Below, piece after piece: positions 24,978 through 33,148 of a stretch of DNA of 64,000 bases. Position 1 is the first letter of the stretch, and each line of letters begins with the position of its first letter. The position numbers and the translations under genes are program-made. The notes beneath the pieces are model-generated. The model saw only the letters and a list, made by a program, of their open reading frames with translations, had not been told where the DNA came from and did no database searches. The stretch comes from Streptomyces sp. SCSIO 75703 (GTDB lineage: Bacteria; Actinomycetota; Actinomycetes; Streptomycetales; Streptomycetaceae): NCBI RefSeq assembly GCF_036607905.1, contig NZ_CP144555.1, forward strand, positions 186,001 through 250,000. Direction: 5' to 3'.

Positions 24978-25193
24978 ATGAACTCCACCCCCCGGGTCGA
25001 GACCGCCGAGATCTCCGACGCCGAGCTGGACAACGTCTCCGGCGGCCTGAGCGTGAACGCCGTCGGCACCGTCACCGGCATGGTGGACGGCGTCGCCCCG
25101 GTCTCGGGTCTGGTCAACACCGGCGTCGGCACCGTCGAGGGCGTGACCGGTCTCAACACCGCCCCGGTCACCAACCTGGTCGCCGGTCTCTGA
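24978..25193 (+). CDS. Double-glycine-leader exported peptide precursor (71 aa), Cys-free
   Basis: The 71-residue precursor of the export locus. The leader (residues 1-23) is acidic and ends ISDAELDNVSGG, the classical leader read by C39 peptidases, with cleavage after Gly23. The predicted core is 48 residues, made almost only of Gly, Val, Thr, Asn, Leu, Ala, Ser and Pro, with one Asp and one Glu. It has no Cys, Lys, Arg or His. The core contains an internal duplication: VGTVTGMVDGVAPVSGLVN is repeated as VGTVEGVTGLNTAPVTNLVA. The ATG at 24978 is preferred because AAGGGAAG precedes it by seven bases; an ATG at 24960 would place that site inside the gene. No lanthipeptide, radical-SAM or cyclodehydratase gene is adjacent. 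Confidence 0.85.
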   Translation: MNSTPRVETAEISDAELDNVSGGLSVNAVGTVTGMVDGVAPVSGLVNTGVGTVEGVTGLNTAPVTNLVAGL

Positions 25194-25206
25194 CCGCGTC
25201 CTCGTG

Positions 25207-25250
25207 CCGAAGAGTCCCGGAGCCGCCCCACCGGCTCCGGGACTCTTCGG
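25207..25250 (+). terminator. Hairpin between precursor and transporter genes, probable attenuator
   Basis: Perfect 19-bp stem (25207-25225 with 25232-25250) and a six-base loop CCCCAC, starting 13 bases after the precursor stop and ending 37 bases before the HlyD-like gene. It has no U-tract. It is placed where partial termination or mRNA protection would give much more precursor than transporter. Confidence 0.75.
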
Positions 25251-25287
25251 CCGTCCGCTCCGAGGAAAGACTCCAGGATCGTCCGCC

Positions 25288-26094
25288 GTGCAGTTCCGCC
25301 GTCAGGCCCTCACCAAGCTCCAGTCGCCCGAGGAGCTCGACCTCCCGGTGCGCCTCGCCCGTCCCCAGGGCTGGCTGGTGCTGTCCGTGACCGTCCTCGC
25401 CATGGCCGCCGCGTCCGTGTGGGCGGTGACCGGCCGGGTGACGCCGACGGTCTCCGCGCCCGCCGTCCTCACCCACGGACAGGGCAGTTACCTCCTCCAG
25501 AGCCCGGTCGCCGGCCAGGTCACCGCGGTCCTCGCCCGGCAGGGCGAACGGCTGGACGCGGGCGCCGAGGTGCTCCGCGTGCGCACCGCCGAGGGCGAGT
25601 CCGTGGTGCGCGCCGTCGACGCGGGCCGGGTCAGCGCCCTCGGCGCCACCGTCGGCCAGATCGTGACCACCGGGGCCGACATCGCCTCGGTGGAGAAGGT
25701 CGCGCACCCCGGCGACCCGCTTTACGCGACGGTGTACGTGCCGGCCGAGAGCGCCGCCGGCATCCCCGCGCGGGCCGTCGTCGACCTCACGGTCCAGTCG
25801 GTGCCCGCCCAGGAGTACGGGGTGCTGCGCGGCCGGGTGGACTCGGTCGACCGCGCGGCGCAGACGGCCCAGTCCATCGGCGCGTTCCTCGGGGACGCCC
25901 GGCTCGGCGAGCAGTACACCGCGGGCGGCCGTCCGGTGGCCGTGACGGTCCGGCTGGAGACCTCCCCGGCCACCGAGAGCGGCTACGCCTGGTCGTCCAC
26001 GGCCGGGCCCCCGTTCACCCTGACCTCCATGACCCAGGCCACCGCGTCGATCCGGCTGGCCGAGCGGCGTCCCCTCGACTGGCTGCTGCCGTGA
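25288..26094 (+). CDS. HlyD-like adaptor (membrane fusion protein) of NHLP-type peptide exporter
   Basis: A 268-residue protein with a short cytoplasmic N-terminus, one membrane helix at about residues 29-47 (GWLVLSVTVLAMAAA) and an external biotinyl-lipoyl-like domain. That domain shows SPVAGQVTAVLARQGERL and RAVDAGRVSALGATVGQIV hammerhead strands, followed by a beta-barrel part. It is the adaptor type found with NHLP/NHLM bacteriocin exporters, which in a Gram-positive cell would link the ABC units to the cell-wall side. The GTG at 25288 has AGGA at 25275-25278. The GTG at 25204 in the same frame lies in the hairpin and is rejected. The stop overlaps the next start (GTGA). Confidence 0.85.
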   Translation: MQFRRQALTKLQSPEELDLPVRLARPQGWLVLSVTVLAMAAASVWAVTGRVTPTVSAPAVLTHGQGSYLLQSPVAGQVTAVLARQGERLDAGAEVLRVRTAEGESVVRAVDAGRVSALGATVGQIVTTGADIASVEKVAHPGDPLYATVYVPAESAAGIPARAVVDLTVQSVPAQEYGVLRGRVDSVDRAAQTAQSIGAFLGDARLGEQYTAGGRPVAVTVRLETSPATESGYAWSSTAGPPFTLTSMTQATASIRLAERRPLDWLLP

Positions 26095-28301
26095 GCGGCG
26101 AACGCGGCAGGCGCCGGGCCGCCCCGCCCCGGCGCCGGGTGCCCGCGGGCCGGGTGAAGGCGGTCCGCTCCCCCACCGTGCTCCAGATGGAGGCCGTGGA
26201 GTGCGGCGCCGCCTCCCTCGCCATGGTCCTCGGCCACCACGGACGGCACGTGCCGCTGGAGGAACTGCGCATCGCCTGCGGCGTCTCCCGCGACGGATCG
26301 CGGGCGAGCAACCTGCTGAAGGCGGCCCGCAGTCACGGGCTGACCGCCAAGGGCATGCAGATGGACCTGGCCGCCCTCGCCGAGGTGCGGGCGCCGGCCA
26401 TCCTGTTCTGGGAGTTCAACCACTACGTCGTCTACGACGGCATGGGCCGCCGGTTCGGCCGCCGCGGCGTGTTCGTCAACGACCCCGCCAAGGGGCGCCG
26501 CTTCGTCTCGCTGGAGGAGTTCGACGGCAGCTTCACCGGGGTCGTGCTCACCATGGAGCCCGGCGAGGACTTCACCCGGGGCGGGCGCCGGCCCGGCGTG
26601 CTCGGGGCGATGCCGGCCCGGCTGCGGGGCACCGCGGGCGCGCTGCCCGCGGCGGTGCTGGCGAGCCTGCTGCTGGTGGCGGTCGGCGCGGCGGTGCCCG
26701 CGCTCAGCCGCACCTACATCGACACGTTCCTGATCGGCGGCCAGAGTTCGCTGCTCGGCGTGCTCTTCGCGTCGATGGCGGCGTGCGTCCTGCTAACGCT
26801 GGTGCTGACCTGGCTGCAACAGGCCAATCTGCTGCACGGACGGATCATCTCCTCCACGCTGTCCAGCGCCCGCTTCCTGCGGCACCTGCTGCGGCTGCCG
26901 GTGACCTTCTTCTCCCAGCGCAGTCCGGCCGACCTGGTGCAGCGGCTGCAGTCCAACGACGCCGTCGCCGAGACCCTGGCCCGCGACCTGGCCGCGGCCG
27001 GCGTCGACGCGGTGGTGGTCGTGCTGTACGCGCTGCTGCTCTACACCTACGACCCGCAGCTCACCTTCGTCGGCATCGGCGTGGCGCTGCTCAACATCGT
27101 GGCGATGCGGGTGGTGATCCGGCTGCGCGCGACCCGCACGGCGAAGCTGCGCGCCGACACCGCGCGGCTGACCAACACCGCGTACACGGGACTGCAGTTG
27201 ATCGAGACGCTGAAGGCGACCGGCGGCGAGGACGGCTACTTCCGCACCTGGGCCGGGCAGCACGCCACCACGCTGGAGGAGCAGCAGCGGCTGGGCGTGC
27301 CGAGCGCCTGGCTCGGTGTGGTGGCGCCGGCCCTCGCCACCTTCAACAGCGCGCTGATCCTGTGGATCGGCGGCCTGCGCGCGGTGGAGGGACATCTGTC
27401 GGTGGGTCTGCTGGTCGCCTTCCAGGCGCTGGTGACCCGCTTCACCGCCCCGCTGACCCGGCTGAACGGCGTCGCCGGGCGCATCCAGGACTTCGCGGCG
27501 GACGTGGCCCGGCTCAAGGACGTGGAGAACTTCCGCGCGGACCCGCTCTACGACCGGCGCGAGGGCGACTCCACCCGCCGCCTGCGCGGCCACGTCGAAC
27601 TGGAGAACGTCTCCTTCGGGTACAGCCCGCTCGACCAGCCGCTGCTGACCGGCTTCGACCTGAGCGTCGGCCCGGGCCGGCAGGTGGCGCTGGTGGGCGG
27701 GTCGGGCAGCGGCAAGTCCACGGTGTCGCGGCTGATCTCGGGGCTGTACGCGCCGTGGGAGGGCGTGATCCGCATCGACGGGCGGCGGCTGGAGGACATC
27801 CCGCGCGGGGCGCTGGCGGCCTCCGTCTCCTTCGTCGACCAGGACGTCTTCCTCTTCGAGGGCACCGTCCGCGACAACGTGGCGCTGTGGGACCCCTCGA
27901 TCCCGGACGAGGCCGTGGTGGAGGCGCTGCGGGACGCGGTGCTGGACGACGTGGTCATGCGCCGGCCGGGCGGCATCCACAGCCGGGTCGAGCAGGACGG
28001 CCGCAACTTCTCCGGCGGGCAGCGTCAGCGGCTGGAGATCGCGCGGGCCCTGGTGCGCCGGCCGAGCATCCTCGTCCTCGACGAGGTCACCAGCGCCCTG
28101 GACGCGGAGACCGAGCGGGTGGTGATGGACAACCTGCGCCGGCGCGGCTGTGCCTGCGTGGTGATCGCGCACCGGCTGAGCACCGTGCGCGACAGCGACG
28201 AGATCGTCGTCCTGCGGCACGGCACGGTCGTGGAGCGCGGACGGCACGAGGAACTGGTGGCCCGCGGCGGTGCGTACGCGGCGCTGGTCAGGGAGCGGTG
28301 A
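26091..28301 (+). CDS. NHLP-type ABC exporter with C39 leader peptidase domain
   Basis: A 736-residue peptidase-permease-ATPase. The N-terminal C39 papain-like domain has its catalytic residues: Gln32, Cys38 (AVECGAAS), His111 (FNHYVVYDG) and Asp131 (FVNDPAKG). It should cut the precursor after its double glycine. Six membrane helices follow (about residues 185-460), then an ABC ATPase with Walker A GGSGSGKST (Lys542), signature FSGGQRQRLEIA, Walker B ILVLDEVTSALD and a switch His in VIAHRLS. The GTG at 26091 overlaps the HlyD-like stop by four bases. All elements for activity are present. This unit would process the peptide and export it. Confidence 0.93.
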   Translation: MSGERGRRRAAPPRRRVPAGRVKAVRSPTVLQMEAVECGAASLAMVLGHHGRHVPLEELRIACGVSRDGSRASNLLKAARSHGLTAKGMQMDLAALAEVRAPAILFWEFNHYVVYDGMGRRFGRRGVFVNDPAKGRRFVSLEEFDGSFTGVVLTMEPGEDFTRGGRRPGVLGAMPARLRGTAGALPAAVLASLLLVAVGAAVPALSRTYIDTFLIGGQSSLLGVLFASMAACVLLTLVLTWLQQANLLHGRIISSTLSSARFLRHLLRLPVTFFSQRSPADLVQRLQSNDAVAETLARDLAAAGVDAVVVVLYALLLYTYDPQLTFVGIGVALLNIVAMRVVIRLRATRTAKLRADTARLTNTAYTGLQLIETLKATGGEDGYFRTWAGQHATTLEEQQRLGVPSAWLGVVAPALATFNSALILWIGGLRAVEGHLSVGLLVAFQALVTRFTAPLTRLNGVAGRIQDFAADVARLKDVENFRADPLYDRREGDSTRRLRGHVELENVSFGYSPLDQPLLTGFDLSVGPGRQVALVGGSGSGKSTVSRLISGLYAPWEGVIRIDGRRLEDIPRGALAASVSFVDQDVFLFEGTVRDNVALWDPSIPDEAVVEALRDAVLDDVVMRRPGGIHSRVEQDGRNFSGGQRQRLEIARALVRRPSILVLDEVTSALDAETERVVMDNLRRRGCACVVIAHRLSTVRDSDEIVVLRHGTVVERGRHEELVARGGAYAALVRER

Positions 28302-28302
28302 G

Positions 28303-31128
28303 ATGACGACCGACGTGCACGAGGGACGGGACGACCTCGTCCTCGGGGCGCTGGCCGCGCTGGGCGCGCCGGTCGCGGGCCCCGGGTCCGGGCGGCTGGA
28401 CCTGGAGGGGCCGCAGGTGCTGTGGCTGGTGGTCTCCGGCGCGGTGGACCTGTTCGCGGTCGACGCCGCCGAGCAGGGGCTCTGGCACCATCTGGGCCGG
28501 CTGGGGGCGGGCGCGGCGCTGCTCGGGCCGGTCTCCGGGCCCCGGCACACCCTGGTCGCCCGGCCGCTGCGGGAGGCGGTGGTGCGCCGGATCGGGCTGC
28601 GCGAGCTGTACCGGCCGGCGAGCACCCAGACCTGGTCGTACGACGAGCACGGCACCCCGCAGTACCTGCCGCCGCAGAGCAGTCCGCTGGAGTACGCGCT
28701 CGCCCTGGGCGTCGGCCGCGGGCTCTCCGTGCTGGTGCAGGCGCCGACGGCCGGGGAACGGGCCGGGGCGAGCGCCGACGACGAGGTGTTCTGGATGCAG
28801 GTCCCGCCGGGCAGCGTCCGGTACGGGGCGCTGTACGGCGAGGAGGCCGCGGCCGACCTGCTGATGGACCCGGCGCTGTGGCAGAGCATGGTCGACCAGC
28901 AGTACCGGCTGCTGACCACGCTGGACCGGTGGATCGAGCAACGGGAGAGCAGCCACGAGACGCGCACCGCGGCCGGCATCGAGGCCGGGGAGGCGGTGCG
29001 GGCACGGGCGGACCGGGCACTGCTCGCGTCGATCGGGCGGCGTCCGGGCCGGGGGACGACGGCGGCCGACGCCGACGCCACCCACGCGGCCTGTGTGCTG
29101 GTGGCCCGGGCGGCCGGGATCACGCTCGCCGAGCCCGCCCGGGAGGGGCCGGAGAGCGAGCGGCTCGACCCGGTGGAGCGTGTCGCGCTGGCCGCCGGGG
29201 TGCGGACCCGCGCGGTGCGGCTGGAGGGCCGCTGGTGGCGCGAGGACGTCGGCCCGCTGGTCGGGCACCGGGCCCTGTCGGGGGCGCCGGTGGCACTGCT
29301 GTGGCGGCGCGGCGGCTACGTGGCCGTGCATCCGGCGACCGGGCGGGAGACGCCGGTGGAGAAGGCGAACGCCGGGGAGTTCGAGCCGCGCGGGGTGATG
29401 TTCTACCGTCCGTTGCCCGAGCGGGGGCTCGGCCCGCTGGGACTGCTGCGGTTCTGCCTGCGGGGCACCCGCGCGGACCTGGCCCGGCTGCTGCTCAGCG
29501 GCCTGGTGACGGTGGCGGTCGGCGCGCTCGTGCCGCTGGCGACGGGCCGGGTGCTGGGCGAGTACGTGCCGCGGGCCCAGACGGGGCCCATCGCCCGGGT
29601 GTGCCTGGCGGTCATGGTGAGCGGCGTGGTCGCGGCGGCCTTCACCCTCCTGCAGAACCTCTCCATCCTGCGGCTGGAGGGACGGATCGAGGCGGCCCTC
29701 CAGCCGGCGGTGTGGGACCGGCTGCTCCGGCTGCCGACGCGGTTCTTCGCCGAGCGCTCCACCGGCGAGCTGGCCAGCGCGGCGATGGGCGTCAGCGCGA
29801 TCCGGCGGCTGCTGGCGGGCGTCGGCCCGACGGTGGCGCAGTCGGTGACGGTGGCCGGGGTGAACCTGGGGCTGCTGCTGTGGTTCAGCGTGCCGATGGC
29901 GCTGGCCGCGCTGGCGATGCTGGCCGTGGTCGCCGCGGTCTTCCTCGCGCTGGGCCTGTGGCAGGTGCGCTGGCAGCGGCGGCTGGTGAAGCTCACCAAC
30001 ACCCTCAACAACCAGGCGTTCCAGACCCTGCGCGGGCTGCCCAAGCTGCGGGTCGCCGCCGCCGAGAACTACGCGTACGCGGCCTGGGCGGAGCGCTTCG
30101 CGCACAGCCGCGGGCTCCAGCAGCGGGCGGGCCGGGTGAAGAACCTCAACGCGGTGCTGGGCGCGGTCTACCTGCCGCTGTGCACGCTGCTGATGTTCAT
30201 GCTGCTGGCCGGTCCGGCGCGCGGCACGATGTCCGCGTCGGCGTTCCTCGCGTTCAACACCTCGGTGACGATGCTGCTGACCTCCGTCACCCAGGTGACC
30301 GGCGCGTTCGTGTCGGCGGTGGCGGCGCTGCCGCTGCTGGAGGAGATCCGTCCGGTGCTGCGGGCCCGGCCGGAGGTGCGGGCGGGGAGCACCCGGCCGG
30401 GGCCGCTGTCGGGGGCCGTGGAGGCGCGGCGGCTGTCGTTCCGCTACACCGACGACGGGCCGCTGGTCCTGGACGACGTGTCGTTCGCGGTGCGGCCGGG
30501 CGAGTTCGTCGCCGTGGTGGGGCCGAGCGGCTGCGGCAAGTCGACGCTGCTGCGGCTGCTGATCGGCTTCGACCGGCCGCTGTCGGGCAGCGTCCTGTAC
30601 GACGGCCAGGACCTGGCGGCGCTCGACCCGACGGCGGTGCGCCGGCAGTGCGGGGTGGTGCTCCAGCACGCCCAGCCGTTCACCGGCTCGATCCTGGACG
30701 TCATCCGCGGCACCGAGCCGTACACGCCGGAGGAGGTGATGGCGGCGGCCGAGATGGCGGGGCTCGCGGAGGACATCGCGCGGATGCCGATGGGGCTGCA
30801 CACCATCGTCTCGGGCGGCGGGGCCGTCTCCGGGGGCCAGCGGCAGCGGCTGATGATCGCGCAGGCGCTGATCCGCAGGCCGCGGGTGCTCTTCTTCGAC
30901 GAGGCGACCAGCGCCCTGGACAACGCGACGCAGCGCACGGTGATCGAGTCGACAAGGGCGCTCGACGCCACCCGGATCGTCATCGCGCACCGGCTGTCGA
31001 CCGTGACGGACGCCGACCGGGTGATCGTGATGGAGGAGGGCCGGATCGTCCAGCAGGGCCCGCCGGACCGCCTCCTGGCGGACACCGGTGGCAGGCTGCA
31101 CGAACTGGTGCGCCGCCAGCTCGCCTGA
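28303..31128 (+). CDS. NHLP-type ABC exporter without peptidase, large N-terminal domain
   Basis: A 941-residue ABC protein. The first about 380 residues are soluble. They begin with a cyclic-nucleotide-binding-like barrel region and lack a C39 peptidase. Six membrane helices lie at about 395-680, and the ATPase follows with Walker A GPSGCGKST (Lys746), signature VSGGQRQRLMIAQAL, Walker B VLFFDEATSALD and switch His in VIAHRLST. This matches the second ABC component that accompanies the peptidase-ABC in NHLP/NHLM systems. The ATG at 28303 is one base after the preceding stop, with GGGAG upstream. The two ABC proteins may form a heteromer or act in sequence; the sequence does not decide this. 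Confidence 0.9.
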   Translation: MTTDVHEGRDDLVLGALAALGAPVAGPGSGRLDLEGPQVLWLVVSGAVDLFAVDAAEQGLWHHLGRLGAGAALLGPVSGPRHTLVARPLREAVVRRIGLRELYRPASTQTWSYDEHGTPQYLPPQSSPLEYALALGVGRGLSVLVQAPTAGERAGASADDEVFWMQVPPGSVRYGALYGEEAAADLLMDPALWQSMVDQQYRLLTTLDRWIEQRESSHETRTAAGIEAGEAVRARADRALLASIGRRPGRGTTAADADATHAACVLVARAAGITLAEPAREGPESERLDPVERVALAAGVRTRAVRLEGRWWREDVGPLVGHRALSGAPVALLWRRGGYVAVHPATGRETPVEKANAGEFEPRGVMFYRPLPERGLGPLGLLRFCLRGTRADLARLLLSGLVTVAVGALVPLATGRVLGEYVPRAQTGPIARVCLAVMVSGVVAAAFTLLQNLSILRLEGRIEAALQPAVWDRLLRLPTRFFAERSTGELASAAMGVSAIRRLLAGVGPTVAQSVTVAGVNLGLLLWFSVPMALAALAMLAVVAAVFLALGLWQVRWQRRLVKLTNTLNNQAFQTLRGLPKLRVAAAENYAYAAWAERFAHSRGLQQRAGRVKNLNAVLGAVYLPLCTLLMFMLLAGPARGTMSASAFLAFNTSVTMLLTSVTQVTGAFVSAVAALPLLEEIRPVLRARPEVRAGSTRPGPLSGAVEARRLSFRYTDDGPLVLDDVSFAVRPGEFVAVVGPSGCGKSTLLRLLIGFDRPLSGSVLYDGQDLAALDPTAVRRQCGVVLQHAQPFTGSILDVIRGTEPYTPEEVMAAAEMAGLAEDIARMPMGLHTIVSGGGAVSGGQRQRLMIAQALIRRPRVLFFDEATSALDNATQRTVIESTRALDATRIVIAHRLSTVTDADRVIVMEEGRIVQQGPPDRLLADTGGRLHELVRRQLA

Positions 31129-31188
31129 GCGGCACGCGGACGGGTGCCCGCGGGGCCGTACCCGCGCGGGCGAGGAGAGGAGCGGGCC

Positions 31189-31371
31189 GTGTCCCACCAC
31201 GGTGACCCCGAGGGGAAGAAACCCGGGACGGCCGTCGAGGAGGTGCTGGGCGAGGTCGAGGACGCCGAGACCCGGGACCCGGAGTCCGCGCGGGAGCGGC
31301 GCCAGCGCGGCGAGGCCGGCGACGCCCTCTCGCCCGGCCCCGGGGCGCAGGAGGACGCCGGGCGCGAGTGA
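31189..31371 (+). CDS. Small acidic protein of unknown function (60 aa)
   Basis: A 60-residue, highly charged protein with EEVLGEVEDAETRDPESARERR in its middle (about residues 17-38), Gly-rich ends and no membrane segment. The GTG at 31189 is preceded by GAGGAGAGGAG, a strong ribosome binding site. It lies 60 bases downstream of the second ABC gene on the same strand and could be the last gene of that operon, or part of the next one. Function unknown. Confidence 0.6.
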   Translation: MSHHGDPEGKKPGTAVEEVLGEVEDAETRDPESARERRQRGEAGDALSPGPGAQEDAGRE

Positions 31372-31391
31372 GCGCGCCCCGGCCGCTCCGG

Positions 31392-31416
31392 GGGTGCCAC
31401 GGCGCGGGCCGGGTAC
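31392..31416 (+). promoter_or_regulatory. Sigma-B-type (general stress) promoter, probably leaderless
   Basis: GGGT (31392-31395), 15 bases, then GGGTAC (31411-31416). This fits the GNNT-N14-16-GGGTAC/T consensus reported for Streptomyces sigma-B and related stress sigma factors at every fixed position. The ATG of the next gene begins nine bases after the -10, so the mRNA would start at or just before the ATG; no ribosome binding site is present. Confidence 0.55.
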
Positions 31417-31425
31417 TCGCCGTCC

Positions 31426-32442
31426 ATGGAACACGAGCGCGAAGGACCGCACCTGCCCCCGGCCCGGGGCCCGCTCTCCGCGGCCGTCGCCGCCCGGCTG
31501 CGCGGGACCGGGCCGCCGCCCCCGCCGGGCGCCGCCGACGCCGCCGATCCGTACGGCGACGACCTCCAGCTCGCCCTGTACCTCTGCTACGAGACGCACT
31601 ACCGGGGGTTCGCCGGGGTCCCCGCCGAACGCGAGTGGGACCCGGAGCTGCTGCGCGCCCGCGCGGGGCTGGAGCGGCGTTTCCTGGCCGCGCTGCGCGC
31701 CGGCGTCCCGGCCCGCGACGACGTGGCCGGGGCCGTCGGGGAACTCCTGGTCGAACCCGTCGACGGCCAGGGCGTGAGCCACTTCCTGCGCGACGAGGGC
31801 GAGCTGTGGCACCTGCGCGAGTACGCGGCCCAGCGCTCCCTCTACCACCTGAAGGAGGCGGACCCCCACGCCTGGGTGCTGCCCCGGCTGCGGGGGCGGG
31901 CGAAGGCGGCGATGGCGGCGGTGGAGTTCGACGAGTACGGCGGCGGCCGGGCCGACCGGGTGCACGCGCGCCTGTTCGCCGGCCTGATGGCCGACCTCGG
32001 CCTGGACACCGCGTACGGCCGCCACCTGGACGCCGCCCCGGCCGCGTGCCTGGCGACGGTGAACCTGATGTCCCTGTTCGGCCTGCACCGGGCCCTGCGC
32101 GGCGCCCTGGTGGGCCATTTCGCGGCGGTCGAGATCACCTCCTCGCCCGGTTCGCGGCGGCTCGCCGAGGCCATGCGCCGCACCGGCGCCGGCCCGGCCG
32201 CCGAGCACTTCTACGACGAGCACGTGGAGGCCGACGCGGTCCACGAGCAGATCGTGCGCCACGAGGTGATCGGCGGCCTGCTGGAGGAGGAGCCGGACCT
32301 CGCCGCCGACGTGGCCTTCGGCGTCGACGCCACCGGTCACGTGGAGGACCGGTTCTCCGCCCGGCTGCTGGCCGACTGGCGGGCCGGCCGCTCCGCCCTG
32401 CGGACCCCGCTGCCGCCCGCCCCCGGGCATCCCGCCTCGTGA
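31426..32442 (+). CDS. Iron-containing redox enzyme family protein (heme-oxygenase-like diiron fold)
   Basis: A 338-residue mostly helical protein of the heme-oxygenase-like diiron oxidase superfamily. Metal-ligand-like motifs on helices include CYETHYRGF (about residues 58-66), EGELWHLREYAAQRSLYHLKE (about 125-145, given for position), AVEFDEYGGG and, towards the end, EHVEADAVHEQIVRHEV. The His/Glu-rich arrangement suits a dinuclear iron site, although the substrate is unknown. The ATG at 31426 follows a sigma-B-type promoter by nine bases. The downstream HemK2-like methyltransferase and CDGSH genes are tightly spaced (19 bases, then a 20-base overlap), so the three form an operon. Confidence 0.82.
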   Translation: MEHEREGPHLPPARGPLSAAVAARLRGTGPPPPPGAADAADPYGDDLQLALYLCYETHYRGFAGVPAEREWDPELLRARAGLERRFLAALRAGVPARDDVAGAVGELLVEPVDGQGVSHFLRDEGELWHLREYAAQRSLYHLKEADPHAWVLPRLRGRAKAAMAAVEFDEYGGGRADRVHARLFAGLMADLGLDTAYGRHLDAAPAACLATVNLMSLFGLHRALRGALVGHFAAVEITSSPGSRRLAEAMRRTGAGPAAEHFYDEHVEADAVHEQIVRHEVIGGLLEEEPDLAADVAFGVDATGHVEDRFSARLLADWRAGRSALRTPLPPAPGHPAS

Positions 32443-32461
32443 GCGCCGCGCATCGGCGCCC

Positions 32462-33148
32462 ATGGGACGCGGTGAGGGGGGTACTTGGTGCCCCGTGCAC
32501 TTCACGACGGCTTGGGGCGTCTACGCCCCCCAGGACGACACCGCCCTGCTGGAGCGGGCCCTGTCCGACGAGCCGCTGCCGCCCGGCGCGGCCGTCCTCG
32601 ACGTGGGCACCGGTTCGGGCGCCCTCGCGCTGGCCGCCGCGCGGCGCGGCGCCCGGGTGACGGCGGTGGACCTGTCGTGGCGCGCGGTGTGCGTGACGCG
32701 GCTCAACGCGGTCCGGTCCGGTCACCGGGTACGGGTCCGTCACGGCAACCTCTTCACCCCGGTGCGGGGCGAGCGCTTCGACCTCGTCCTCACCAACCCG
32801 CCCTACGTCCCCGCCCCGGACGGCTCCCGGCCGCCGCGCGGCGCCGCGCGGGCCTGGGACGCCGGGCACGACGGCCGGCTGGTCCTGGACCGGATCTGCC
32901 GGCAGGCGCCGGTGCTGCTGCGCCCCGGAGGCGTGCTGCTGCTCGTGCAGTCGGGGCTGAGCGATCCGGGGCGGACCGTGGACCACCTGCGCGAGGCGGG
33001 GCTGAAGTCGGCGGTGACCCGGCGGCGGCGCATCGCGTTCGGGCCCGTGCTGGACGGCCGGGCGCACTGGCTGCGGCAGCGGGGTCTGCTGTCCCCTTCC
33101 GAGACCGAGGAAGAGCTGGTGGTGGTCCGTGCCGAACTCCCCGTCTGA
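32462..33148 (+). CDS. HemK2/MTQ2-like class I methyltransferase
   Basis: A 228-residue SAM-dependent methyltransferase. Motif I is VLDVGTGSGALALAA, motif II AVDLSWRAV, and the NPPY tetrapeptide in LTNPPYVP is typical of enzymes that methylate Gln/Asn side chains or exocyclic amino groups. N-terminal GVYAPQDDT is a HemK2-family marker. The target protein is unknown. ATG 32462 is taken as start because it is the outermost; GTG 32495 is possible and would still keep GVYAPQDDT. Neither has a clear ribosome binding site. The 3' end overlaps the CDGSH gene by 20 bases, so translation is probably coupled. Confidence 0.82.
   Translation: MGRGEGGTWCPVHFTTAWGVYAPQDDTALLERALSDEPLPPGAAVLDVGTGSGALALAAARRGARVTAVDLSWRAVCVTRLNAVRSGHRVRVRHGNLFTPVRGERFDLVLTNPPYVPAPDGSRPPRGAARAWDAGHDGRLVLDRICRQAPVLLRPGGVLLLVQSGLSDPGRTVDHLREAGLKSAVTRRRRIAFGPVLDGRAHWLRQRGLLSPSETEEELVVVRAELPV

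Noticed and set aside
24978..25193. Calling the precursor a lanthipeptide
   Set aside because: The GG leader looks like a type II lanthipeptide leader, but the core has no Cys and no LanM-type gene adjoins, so lanthionine formation is excluded.
25204..25287. N-terminal extension of the HlyD-like protein from GTG 25204
   Set aside because: That start lies inside the 19-bp hairpin stem, and the extra residues are Pro/Gly-rich without a ribosome binding site.
28288..32505. A 1405-codon open frame on the minus strand opposite the second ABC exporter
   Set aside because: Very high GC removes stop codons from other frames. The frame has no ribosome binding site, is rich in Arg/Gln/His low-complexity sequence, and the opposite strand encodes a complete ABC protein with all motifs.
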